From assembly GCA_004431415.1 (NCBI GenBank), contig QPMI01000655.1, forward strand, positions 186,001 to 250,000: 64,000 nt of DNA, read 5' to 3'. The notes under the pieces are model-generated. The model was not told the origin of the DNA. It saw nothing but the letters and a program-made list of their open reading frames with translations, and ran no database searches. The position numbers were made by a program, and so were the translations under genes. The stretch is from Cyanophora paradoxa (taxonomy: Eukaryota; Glaucocystophyceae; Cyanophorales; Cyanophoraceae). Each line of letters starts with the position of its first letter. Within the stretch, counting starts at the first letter, position 1. Below, one piece after another: positions 44,175 through 53,560 of the stretch.

Positions 44175-47100
44175 TCTTTGACATCTTCACATTGAAGGTC
44201 TCATTTTCAAGCTTCTTTTGGACAGTCATTTCGATTTGCTTGGGTTTTTGGTGGAGCACATGGTCTTTATAATCTTGGAAAGACAGATCTGTTTGAATGG
44301 TCTCCTTACAAACACCTGCCAGCTTTTTGATTTCCTCATCATCTGTTTTAATGCTGTAGCATTTCGGCCTCACACCAGCATATTCAGTAATGGTTCTGCC
44401 CTCAAACTCATCTTTGAACTTGCCAAGCTCTGTGGGGTGGGTGTCAATGTCTTGTAGGTCTTTTGCTATAGTTTTCGAATTTATTTGAAGGCAAAGCGAA
44501 TCTGTATCAGTAAAAAGCAGTTTACAGTCTGGCCATTTCCGCTTGATGGTGTTATAATAATAATCAAATAGGCGCAGCTTGGCAAGATCTAAAACAACTG
44601 CCCCAATTGCTATGGGCTTATCTAACTTGACATCTTTTTGTAGCATTTCGAAGGCTACTGCTGAATCGCTTAGTCTTGTTTCTGCTTTGAGTAGGGGCGA
44701 TCTGGCGTATTTCATAAATTGCTTTTCGTTGGTGGCAATCTTGACATTAGACCTTCCTCTCACTTTCTCAATGGTTTTGCCAAAAAGGCTATTGTTCATG
44801 ATCTTAAAGAAGTCCTTTTCGGGTTTGGAAGGGGCTGCTTTGCGGTTTTGGGCATTGGATTCGACGTAAGGCTTCATAAAGGCAGCCTGAGTAAATGTTA
44901 GCACCCTGTGGATTTTGGTGACCTTTAAGCCTTGCGCTACCATGAATTGGAGCAAAGGTTTCGACACCACATAATTACAAATGTCTTCGCAGGCTGCTTG
45001 TAGTCCATCCTCTGCTCTCTTGATAACAAGAGGTAGCTCTTTGTGGAGTTGATGGAGGTGCTGGGGATAATGGATGTCAACTTCTAAGATGGCCCCTCTG
45101 CTGATGACAGGTCGTAATTTGAGGGTTCTGGGTGCCATTGGAAATTCGAGAGGGGTAGCTTTTGGGATAGGGCATATCCATATAGGTTATTGGCATCCAA
45201 ATATATAATGTGGCTGTCCCTTTCCTTTTTGGCATATTTATGATTCATAATCGAAAGGCCTCCCCTGATCATGCCTTCAACCATGTTGTACATATCAAGG
45301 TTGGAAAGAAGCTCGATTTTAGGCTTGGTAATAGATAGCATGCTGTCCACGAAAGCCCTGGACTTGAGACATAGAGGGCAGCATCCATCCCAAAAGTTTT
45401 GTGTGATTTCTGGCGGAAAAGCTGGAACTTTTCCATTAATCCTTCCACGTTCTGGACGCCATAATCAATAAAGTTTTTGATGTCAATGAATTTAAAGCAA
45501 CCCCAAGTGATCGACATGTAGTTGTCAAACGATTTTGCGAGGACTTCCACCCTTTTTTCGGGATTTAAGGCGACTGCCTTGAATATCTGCGTTCCAGATA
45601 GGGACAGATCATTGGTCACTATGGGAATCTTGGTGAGATTGCTGGTGCGTCTGTGGAGATTACATTTGCGACATGCTGTGCCTACAAAATCGCCAGTTTG
45701 GTGGTCGTGATCCCTCACTTTATAATTGTCTTGGGTGAAATCACCTTGGCAGATGTAGCAGGTTTTAGCAAGGTAATGGGTACGTTTCTGCTCTTTGGTC
45801 AGTGACATTGGGATGTTGGTAAATAGGGCTTTGAATAGCTCTGGGGCTGTGCTGTCGAGGGTACTCAGGAGCTCAAAGATGTTGGAGTGGGTTTTAGTGA
45901 GTACTACTCTATTATTATGAAGAGCTGTCAGTGAGATTGATTTGATCTTGAACATACCAGAAATATCTGTTTCATAATCGAAATAGCAATAGGCAATCAC
46001 GGGGAGGAATACAGTCTTTGAGAGATGTTTAAGACCAAATTCAATGAATGTGGGTTGTTTTGGGGTCTCTCCAGCACTTGTCTTCCAATCCACACAACGT
46101 TTGCTTTGAATGTGGGATTGAAGCTTCTCCTCAGTCTTGAAGTGGTTGGAACAGGTTTTACAGAAATGGAGTCGCTGCTTATCATTTTTAGCTAAGACTC
46201 TGGACATGCTGAATATTGTGGTATAATGACTGTTACCATTTTCGTCTGTAATAAGCAGCAGATCCACTTGGTGTTTCCTGTTCCTTGAGGAGCTGTTGTG
46301 GAGTAGATTAATTTCTTCTGTAGAGTTAGAGGGGTCGTAAATATTAACAGAGATTGCTGGATTGAGATTTTCAAAGAGATCAATAGTATCAGCATCTGCC
46401 TTTACAGGAAACTCAATGCCCTCGAAATTTAGTTCTTTTTTGAACCACCTCCTGTATTGGGAAGTCTCATTGCGCTTGTGGCTATTTACTTCGTCCTTGT
46501 GAATATAAGAAAGGATAGCATACTCAAAGCATCTATTGTCCTTGTTATTAACATTGACAATGGCTCGTTTATTTTTGAGCCACTCTGGGAGTGGGATAAA
46601 AGCACCTCCTGAGATGGGTTTAAAGGACAGAACAATCACTCTCAAAGCCTCAATGCTTTGGAGTTTATAGCTGTCTGTGACATTAATTTGCGACTGGCAT
46701 TCCTTAGCCAATTTCGCAGTTTCTTTAGTGAGGGTTCGAGATCTTGTCATGATAGCATAGGTGCTGTAAATGTGCTTGGTAATAAAGTCTCTCGAATTGT
46801 TTGCTTTTGAAAAGCGACAGACAAACGTAAAGCGAGTTTTAATCGACATCTGTGAATTGATGGCATCTTGGAGCCTTGTGTGGAGTTCCTCAGAGTAGGT
46901 GTCTATAAACTCTTGAGTGGTCAGGATCTGGTGGTGAGCCCTGATGGTAAAATCAATGTATTTATTATTAAGAGCACGATGTTCATTTATTAAGGTAGTG
47001 TATTCATCTCCTCTGACTTGAGTTGTGGTAGTTTGTTCGACTTGGATTTGGCCAAGGCGATCAGTCTCATCAAGGGTCTCGATTTTCCCTAATAGCTCTC

Positions 47101-47257
47101 GATTGAGAGCTTGAAGCCCCTTGAGCTTCTTGTTGGTCTGTTTAATATAAGATTCATATTCACTTTCACTGATGGAGTGATTGGCCAGTAAGAACGCCAG
47201 ATTCCCGAGAATCTTGTCCTGGAGCTCCTTAATTTGGTAGTGGCTGGGGCGGGGCAT
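44164..47257 (-). CDS. Protein-primed family B DNA polymerase (Polinton type), two internal frame breaks
   Basis: Replicative polymerase of Polinton-like elements, thought to prime from a terminal protein. Three overlapping frames form one gene: 47257-45269, 45350-45084 and 45138-44164. The first carries the N-terminal Polinton region (NKDNRCFEYAILSY), a Cys/His finger (FCKTCSNHFKTEEKLQSH), the exonuclease motif CYFDYETD and an HNH-like insert (VRDHDHQTGDFVGTACRKCN). The second holds polymerase motif A (YLDANNLYGYALSQ). The third holds motif B (FKIMNNSLFGKTIE) and motif C (LLFTDTDSL). The breaks lie near 45,345 and near 45,095 (a four-G run); each fits one missing base. The 3' end overlaps the integrase frame by 11 bases and shows a third possible break. 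The start is the first ATG, preceded by an AT-rich divergent promoter region. Confidence 0.88.
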
Positions 47258-47401
47258 GGTTGGGGGGTTGTACTTATATATAGGTACGAAAATAATCTTT
47301 AAATGTTTATATTGTGGACAATTCGCAGCGCTAAAAAAACGAATAGAATCAGCATTTAAAGAATAAAATCTTACCTATAGTGTAGAGGAACAAGAATTAA
47401 A
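47258..47401. promoter_or_regulatory. Divergent viral promoter region
   Basis: 144 AT-rich bases separate the polymerase start (minus) and the small basic protein start (plus). A TATATATA run at about 47,274-47,281 lies some 20 bases upstream of the polymerase ATG. A CTATAGTGTAGAGG sequence lies just before the plus-strand gene; a similar CTACTGTAGA occurs right before the primase ATG at 47,697. Confidence 0.5.
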
Positions 47402-47593
47402 ATGGCATACCATGCGGCATCTCAAATTGCCTATGTGACTCGTCGCCGTGCTCAAGATCCTGCTTTCCGTGAGAGAATGAAGCTTAATAGTCTGAGGAGC
47501 AGATACTACAAAGGTGACCCCCTTCCCTGCGTGAGGTACCTCTTTGATGAAAGGAGGTGCCTTGTTGGCAGACCAAGGACAGTGGTGTATTGA
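47402..47593 (+). CDS. Small basic protein with RRRAQDPAFRERMK and VGRPR motifs
   Basis: A 63-residue protein beginning MAYHAASQIAYVTRRRAQD. It is rich in Arg/Lys and ends with a GRPR motif like an AT-hook core. The pattern DPAFRERMKLNSLRSRYY resembles DPAYREVKKQQALASYYRR in the protein at 54,103-54,333 (minus), so the two are probably a small paralogous family. Location between polymerase and primase suggests a DNA-binding or regulatory role; this is inference. Confidence 0.65.
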   Translation: MAYHAASQIAYVTRRRAQDPAFRERMKLNSLRSRYYKGDPLPCVRYLFDERRCLVGRPRTVVY

Positions 47594-47624
47594 GGGGGTT
47601 GCGAAAAATTGATTGTTTTATTTA

Positions 47625-47669
47625 ATGATTCTATAAACTACTTAAGGACAAGGGCCCTTATAGAATCAT
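47625..47669. repeat. 12-bp perfect inverted repeat upstream of the primase-helicase gene
   Basis: ATGATTCTATAA (47625-47636) is repeated inverted at 47658-47669, with a 21-nt spacer. It sits between the stop of the small basic gene and the primase ATG, so it could be an operator-like site or a 3' hairpin for the upstream gene. Confidence 0.75.
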
Positions 47670-47696
47670 CAAATTATTTTCTCACCCTACTGTAGA

Positions 47697-50159
47697 ATGA
47701 CATCCACCATGTTCACCACCACCGAAATTACTTGTGCCCCCACTGAGGCAACTTTCAAGAAGCAGCTTCAAAACTTTGACAAGTCTGGCATCATCTCCAT
47801 GAGCTGGGATGAGGCTAATTGTATCATTCAAAAAGGGAAGCACTGGGTCGAGCATTTAACCCCTGAACAGCTGACCAGGGTTTATTTGGACTTTGACAGG
47901 CTTGTCCCTCTCGAGAATGATGCTTCTATCAACCAAAAAGAAGCTGCTCAAGTTGTATTGGATTTGCGCAAACGTCTTGCTGCCTTGTCAGGGGTTGACT
48001 TGGATAAAATTGCTGTTAGTGTGAGGCATCGAAGGGTAAAGCTTGTTGATTCAGGAGAGGTTAAATTCAAGCAATCTGCCCATTTTATTTGGGCAGATCT
48101 GGTTATGAAGCATGAAGATATCCCAAATCTACTTGATTCTTGGGGGCTGGTTAGAGGGGATGATTATGATCCTCAGCCATACAGTTCCACACAAAATATT
48201 GTCTGTATCTACAATTGTAAGGATACTGGGCTTGACAAAAGGACCAAAAAGCATGATGTTGATATTGATGTGGTCTTCAAACCAGCAATGTACTGCCTTC
48301 AAGGAGTCCCCTATAAACACTACTTTGTCCAGTTCTATGAAGCTGGGGCGCAGCTACTTCAAATTCAGGAGGGGGGCAAGGCTGTTCCATTCAAGGCTCC
48401 TATAGTGGCATCAAACCCCACCTTATCTGGCTTTGACATTCTTAGAAAGGCTGTTATGGGGTTGGATGGAAAACGCGCTGATGATAGAAAGGCATGGGTC
48501 AATGTTGGCTATGCCATCTGTAATGTTAGCAAAGACATGGAAATCCCAAAGAAACAGGCCAGAGAACTGTGGCATGACTTCAGCTCTAAATGCTTGGACA
48601 AGTATGATGAAGATGGGGCTGACAAAGATTTTGAGAGCATCTGGAACAGCAAGAGAAAGGGGAGCAAAATCACAATGGGTTCACTCAGGACCTGGCTGAA
48701 GCAGGATAATCCAGAACTTTACAAGGTCATGTTTTCAGCACCCCAAGTATCAGGATTCTTATTCTTGGATGATGAGGAGGGGGAAGAAAATGGAAAGGTC
48801 AACTACAAACTGGATCCAATCCCAGCAAGGGATATATATGAGGTACAAAAACGATACTTGGATGCCAGGTGTATCCATTGTACTGATAAAAAGTGTGTGT
48901 TTATGTGGAATGACAAAGAAAAATCTTGGGTTCCCCATGACATTGAAAAAGTGAAGAAAGGTACTTTCCCACACATCCAGTATGATGCTGGGGATGGTAA
49001 ATATAAGAGTACCTTCAAGAAGTGGATAGAGGATGGAGATAGTACCAGATATGAGTTTGTGGAGTTCCTTCCACCTCCTGCCAAGCTCCCATGTAAAACA
49101 GCCAGTGTCTTCAACCTCTATCAGGGAATGGCAATCGATTATGCTCCATGTGGTGATATTCCTGATGTGATCACTGATGAGATGATCAGCCCTTTCCTGA
49201 AACATTTGAGTTTAATGTGTGGGGAGAATGAGAAAGCTACAGAGTATGCCTTGAAATGGTTTGCTCATATGCTCCAGAGGCCTGGGGAAAAGATTGGGGT
49301 TGCCTTGGTTTTCATGGGTGTCCAAGGCACAGGAAAAAATACACTGCTGGACATTTTTGAGAAAAAGGTGTTGGGCAACAAATTGGCCTTCTCCACATGT
49401 GATGGAGAGAATGACCTATTTTCCAGATTCTCACACAACAAAGAGCATAAAATTATGGTGACATTGAATGAGGCCAAAGCAAAGGATAACTATGAGTACA
49501 GCGAAAAGCTTAAGGATTATATAACAAATGATAAGATCACCATTGAACACAAAGGCATTGACAGCTACACAAGCCCCAATTGTGTCCACTTCGTTTTCAC
49601 AACAAATAGTAATATCCCTGTGAAGGTGGAGTCTGGAGATAGGCGATTTGCCTTCTTTGAAAGCAGCACAAAACACCAAAGAGATGCTGAGTACTTCAAG
49701 CCACTTCATGCTTGGCTTGACAATACTGACAACATCCACATGATTGTCAGGTTCCTGAAACACGTGGACATCAGCAATGTGGATTGGGATAAAGAGAGGC
49801 CATTGAGTGCCAAATATTTCCTTGCTCAACAGGCAACACTTTCACCTATTGAATACTTTGCCTACTGGCTAACAGCCAATGGAAAGGTCACCAAGGAGAA
49901 ATGTAAGACACAAAATCTGATCAGTGCTTGGACTTGGTGGGCAGAGTTTCAGGAGAAGGCCAAATTCAAGTGTGAGATGAATCAAAAGAAGTTCTATATT
50001 GAGATGAGGAATACAGCCTTTATTGAGGTGAAAAAGTGCCAAGGCATCAATTACTATCATTTCAAATGGGAGGATATGATGTCTGCCTTCAAGAAATGTA
50101 AGCTGGAAGATGATGATAGCATCAAAGAGGAAGAGAATATTCTGATTCAAGATGATTAA
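47697..50159 (+). CDS. Primase (AEP-like) - superfamily 3 helicase fusion
   Basis: An 820-residue intact gene. The N-terminal third resembles archaeo-eukaryotic primases: the DxD motif in VYLDFDRLV (about residue 63) and an S-x-H motif in FKQSAHFIW (about residue 125). The C-terminal half is an SF3/D5-type helicase: Walker A in GVQGTGKNTLLDIF (about residues 541-554), motif B region HKIMVTLNEAKAKD, motif C HFVFTTNSNIPV and the Arg-finger region ESGDRRFAFFE. It should unwind and prime viral DNA. The element thus carries two systems usually seen as alternatives, a protein-primed polymerase and a primase-helicase. The ATG at 47697 is preceded by CTACTGTAGA. The stop lies inside the start of direct repeat copy 2. 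Confidence 0.9.
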   Translation: MTSTMFTTTEITCAPTEATFKKQLQNFDKSGIISMSWDEANCIIQKGKHWVEHLTPEQLTRVYLDFDRLVPLENDASINQKEAAQVVLDLRKRLAALSGVDLDKIAVSVRHRRVKLVDSGEVKFKQSAHFIWADLVMKHEDIPNLLDSWGLVRGDDYDPQPYSSTQNIVCIYNCKDTGLDKRTKKHDVDIDVVFKPAMYCLQGVPYKHYFVQFYEAGAQLLQIQEGGKAVPFKAPIVASNPTLSGFDILRKAVMGLDGKRADDRKAWVNVGYAICNVSKDMEIPKKQARELWHDFSSKCLDKYDEDGADKDFESIWNSKRKGSKITMGSLRTWLKQDNPELYKVMFSAPQVSGFLFLDDEEGEENGKVNYKLDPIPARDIYEVQKRYLDARCIHCTDKKCVFMWNDKEKSWVPHDIEKVKKGTFPHIQYDAGDGKYKSTFKKWIEDGDSTRYEFVEFLPPPAKLPCKTASVFNLYQGMAIDYAPCGDIPDVITDEMISPFLKHLSLMCGENEKATEYALKWFAHMLQRPGEKIGVALVFMGVQGTGKNTLLDIFEKKVLGNKLAFSTCDGENDLFSRFSHNKEHKIMVTLNEAKAKDNYEYSEKLKDYITNDKITIEHKGIDSYTSPNCVHFVFTTNSNIPVKVESGDRRFAFFESSTKHQRDAEYFKPLHAWLDNTDNIHMIVRFLKHVDISNVDWDKERPLSAKYFLAQQATLSPIEYFAYWLTANGKVTKEKCKTQNLISAWTWWAEFQEKAKFKCEMNQKKFYIEMRNTAFIEVKKCQGINYYHFKWEDMMSAFKKCKLEDDDSIKEEENILIQDD

Positions 50160-50510
50160 GACTGCCCTCCTTCTACTCATTTTTTCCATTTATCTATAAA
50201 AGAGATATCTTGAATAGTCAGGGGGATGGAAGGGGGATGGGACTGTCTGGTAAGGAGTGGTTTGAGGGGATGGGTAGGGGGATGGGAGGGGATGGGAGGG
50301 GGATGGGTAGGGGGATGGGAAAAAAGGAAGGAGGTGGCTGATTTGTGACCATAGCCAGTCAGGGGGATGGGTAGGGGGATGGGAGTCAGTCAGGGGGATG
50401 GGACTTTTCTCAGAAAAATAATTTTGTTTTTGTTTTTTGAAATTTTCTAATCGAGTTCAAGGGGATGGGTTTCCCATCCCCCCATCCCCCTATCCCCCCA
50501 TCCCCCTCTC
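50154..50510. repeat. Direct repeat copy 2, G-rich 3' flanking element
   Basis: Partner of 42,411-42,786 in the same orientation. It begins at the stop codon of the primase-helicase gene and contains many GGGGGATGGG units followed by ATTTTGTTTTTGTTTTTTGA and a GGGGATGGG-TTT-CCCATCCCC hairpin. Both copies lie immediately 3' of a replication gene. Confidence 0.8.
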
Positions 50511-51058
50511 TCCATCCCTACCACTTGGAAGAGGAGGAGGATTAGGGGGCTCATGATAGGCCTGGGGGGGGTTTGGGGGGGTTTCCAGAAGTTTGGGGGG
50601 GGATCTGGGGGGGGATCGTTTTTTACTTTCTGGTTGTTTTATGACCAGAAATGGTAATAATGTATACATGTGGGGGGGTTAGGGGGGTTAGGGGGGGATA
50701 TATAACTCCTATAGCCTCCAAATCTTTTCATTTTTAAGCAACAAGCCAGAAATATATAGAGTTGTGAGAGAATACCCCCCTACCCACTCCACAACCCCCT
50801 AATCCCCCCCTAAACCCCACCTTCCAGACTGAGAATGGTAACCTAAACAACAAGACGTCAGTTGGCAGAAACCCCCCCTAACTTCTCCTTGAGTCCCCTA
50901 ACCCCCCCAAAATCCACCCCACTTGCTTGTAGGCCACCAGCACTTAAGGACATCTTCATATAGCATGGTGAAGAGCCCAAGCCCCAAGTGCCCACCAAAA
51001 ATTGATTCTTGACACCCCCAACCCCCAAACAGTCTTACATAAGCCCACCAGTACCACC
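50511..51058. other. Non-coding tract of G runs then C runs
   Basis: No gene is supported. Positions about 50,555-50,700 hold repeated G6-G8 runs, including GGGGGGGTTAGGGGGGTTAGGGG. From about 50,775 to 50,910 the C-rich counterpart appears (CCCCCTAA-like). The two halves could pair or form quadruplexes. Confidence 0.6.
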
Positions 51059-51292
51059 ATGGACTCAGATAGCAGCTATGATGACATCCCCTTGAGGACA
51101 TGGTTGAACTGTGGGAGGCAGTCAGGCAGCAGTATTATGATGAGTATAGGAAGTCCCCCAAGACATCAACCCCAGAAAAGTAAAGAATTGCGCAGATTGA
51201 TGGAGGCATATGAGAACATCATATGTGATAACTATGGCATGGAGGGGTATGCCCTACTCCACAAAGCAAATTTTAGCTGGAGAAAGTCATGA
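51059..51292 (+). CDS. Small hypothetical viral protein
   Basis: A 77-residue frame starting MDSDSSYDDIPLRTWLNCG, with a basic middle (RHQPQKSKELRRLMEAYENI) and ending NFSWRKS. No family is recognised. The start at 51059 is chosen because the 19 residues upstream lie in a C-rich spacer. Coding is plausible from its length and composition but unproven. Confidence 0.45.
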   Translation: MDSDSSYDDIPLRTWLNCGRQSGSSIMMSIGSPPRHQPQKSKELRRLMEAYENIICDNYGMEGYALLHKANFSWRKS

Positions 51293-51449
51293 AAATTGTA
51301 AGTACCCCATCTTAAAATCACCGATTCACTCCTTGCCGCTATCACCGTTGGATTCCTCGTACAAAGTAGATATTTATAGACTCCAACATCATAGCCTTAC
51401 GATGATCTGGTGACGAGCTACGAATATTTTCAGTTTCGCATATACCAAA

Positions 51450-51604
51450 TGTATATACCATAATGATATATGTATATGATATATTATGATGTCACATGAC
51501 ATATATATATAACATAGCTTTCCGGACTCGCCGCGTCATGGCGATCACGGCGCTATAGTTTTTACCAAAACTTGTTTTTTTTTCATATATATCATATACA
51601 TATG
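51450..51604. repeat. MITE-like ~153-bp repeat, copy 1
   Basis: A near-identical copy lies at 53,073-53,225 in the same orientation. The unit starts with TGTATATACCATAATGATATA, has short AT-rich inverted ends (ATATGTATATGATATAT against ATATATCATATACATAT) and a GC-rich core (CCGGACTCGCCGCGTCATGG). The layout suggests a small non-autonomous inverted-repeat element. Confidence 0.75.
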
Positions 51605-51613
51605 TACGTTCGC

Positions 51614-51768
51614 GCGTACTGAGCCACGGTACGCACAGGGGCCTGCGTACTGCGCTACGGTACGCACAGTGGCTTGCGTACTGCGCTACGGTACGCACAG
51701 TGGCTTGCGTACTGCGCTACGGTACGCACAGTGGCCTGCGTACCAGCTAAAGTACGCACATTAAATCT
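51614..51768. repeat. 31-bp tandem repeat, four to five units
   Basis: GCGTACTG-type unit starts occur at 51614, 51645, 51676, 51707 and, degenerate, at 51738. Each unit holds TACGGTACGCACAGTGG, so GTAC palindromes recur every 31 bases. The array begins 10 bases after the MITE-like unit. Confidence 0.85.
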
Positions 51769-53072
51769 TATAAGACCATATAAGATTTTGAAAAAGAACA
51801 AGATCCGTGCTCCTGCGGAGCACTAAGTACGGCGAAGCCTCGCGGACGCCCTCGCGGTTGTCACAGTAGGCCTATAGGGCACTCAGCGACTGGCCAGCGG
51901 CCTGGCCGATCGCGAACAGGTTTCTGGCTGGAAGCTGGCTGGCTGACGGCCAGTCCAGCTACCGCTGGCCGGCTAGAGGAATATAACTAGAGGAATATTA
52001 ATGTACTGAGGAAATAAAGGGAGGCCGGAGCAGGTTGAGATTAGAGGAGATGAATTATATATAATATTGTTGAGAGGGAGGCCCGGGAGGGGCAAGGTTC
52101 TCGCGGCCAGGCGCATGCACAGAGCTTGCGAATCGCTTAAACAGAATCTTGAATGCATATAGCTATAGCATCGATGTGCGGGGCTGCGGAGCTCGAGGCG
52201 AGGGCGCGCGGAAAGATGTGCAGGTCCATGCAGGATCGAATTTTCGGGGTCGGCTGGGTCCTCGCGGCCCGTCGCATACGCAAAGCGTGCGGAAGACTTT
52301 GCCTACATCTTAAATGCTTATGCTATCGTTCCGCGCATGCGCCGCGGCGTGGGCGCGCGGAAAGATGTCAGGGCGCGTGCAGGATCGAATTTTGGCCGTC
52401 GGGTACCTTCCTGCGCTGTTCCGGCTCCGAAAAGCGGATTTCGGGGTGCGCAGGCCCTGCTATGTCCATGCGCGCCAGTACGCATCGATTGCGCGCGTCG
52501 CGGGACCGGGCGGGACCGGCTAGCGCTGGATCAAATTTTCGGCCGACTCTTCGCACTGGAGCGTCGACGGCGCTTGAAATCGAGCTTGCGGCGATGCGCT
52601 CGCCCTCGCGCGGCATTCTGTATCGTTCTGGGGCGTCCCTGGCGCGATTTCGTCGCGGGACCGGGCGGGACCGGGTCCCACCTTCTGACTCGGACTGCAT
52701 TTGTCGGAGGTTAAGTACCGGAATTGATCCAGAGGGAAATTCGATTTTCGCGCGACGCCCACGGGCGAGCGGTCGTCTTAGGGGAGCCACGACGCTAAAA
52801 ATGGATCTAGAGAGGTCTGTGGGGGTTAGGGTAGCTGAGTCATTAGCGGCAATCGCGTCCGTGTCGAGGCAGAATTAATAATTCGTCCTCGAGGGAGTGC
52901 GACGCGGAAATTATTTAGCAGGGGGGATCTTGAGTGGAAAAAAAGGTTAAAAAAGGAATTTATATCGGCGGTTTTTGGGTTTGAGAAAGAGGCTTCGCCT
53001 GATTCTTATAAAGACCATATAAGATATAAGACAACTCTTATAAGACCTTATATGACTTAAATTTGAGCGACT
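51769..53072. other. GC-rich island with degenerate ~150-bp repeats, no supported gene
   Basis: The stretch between the two MITE-like units is GC-richer than the surrounding virus. A word beginning GGGCGCGCGGAAAGATGT, followed by GCAGGATCGAATTTT, occurs at 52,202 and 52,351 (period about 149). GTCGCGGGACCGGGCGGGACCGG recurs near 52,500 and 52,650. A 241-codon open frame at 52,153-52,878 exists but is Arg/Ala/Ser-rich, spans these repeats and shows no domain, so I do not call it a gene. Confidence 0.55.
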
Positions 53073-53225
53073 TGTATATACCATTATGATATATGTATAT
53101 GATATATCATAATGTCACATGACATATATATATAACATAGCTTTCCGGACTCGCCGCGTCATGGCGATCACGGCGCTGTAGTTTTTACCAAAACTTGGTT
53201 TTTTTCATATATATCATATACATAT
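53073..53225. repeat. MITE-like ~153-bp repeat, copy 2
   Basis: Same unit and orientation as 51,450-51,604, with a few substitutions (for example CGCTGTAG for CGCTATAG). It is followed by a different palindrome-rich tract instead of the 31-bp array. Confidence 0.75.
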
Positions 53226-53560
53226 ATATGAGCCAGCCTACCGCAGTGGTAGGCGAGCCCGTGTGTCTACCGCAGACCGGTAGGCACAGTCCGCCGGCGG
53301 TAGAACAGTAGGGCCCTGCCTACTCGCCTACCGGTAGAGCCCTCGCGCCTACCGTACAGCAGTAGGCGGCTTTTTCCTTATAGAGCTCTATAAGAATGTT
53401 TCTAAAACTTTCAATTAGAGCCACTTAAGGAACTTCAAACGCGAATATCTCGGCACCAGATTGGCCGTTTTGAGCGCTCTTTTTTTCCTGTGAAGCTCTC
53501 ATCAAGCTCTACGCAGAGCCGCCCCTTTCGCATTTTTATGCTGCCTAAAAGTAGATTATT
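53226..53560. repeat. GGTAGGC/CTACCG palindromic tract and spacer
   Basis: Positions 53,236-53,372 repeat CTACCG...GGTAGGC in both orientations at irregular spacing, a counterpart to the GTAC repeats after copy 1. The remaining ~190 bases to the next open frame hold no recognisable feature. Confidence 0.55.

Noticed and set aside
44164-47257. Programmed ribosomal frameshifting in the polymerase
   Set aside because: There are several breaks in one gene, they do not share a slippery heptamer, and similar breaks occur in unrelated viral genes.
42411-50510. LTR retrotransposon bounded by direct repeats
   Set aside because: No reverse transcriptase, gag or protease is present between the repeats; the polymerase is family B and the integrase is Polinton-type.
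50640-50700. Possible telomere (TTAGGG-like) repeat
   Set aside because: There are only a few irregular units with six or more G, inside a gene-bearing provirus; it is better seen as a G-rich spacer.
51614-51768. Possible CRISPR-like array
   Set aside because: The units are directly adjacent with no unique spacers, in a eukaryotic or viral setting without cas genes; it is a plain tandem repeat.
52153-52878. 241-codon plus frame in the GC-rich island
   Set aside because: It spans degenerate repeats and shows no domain, and its residue composition reflects GC content.
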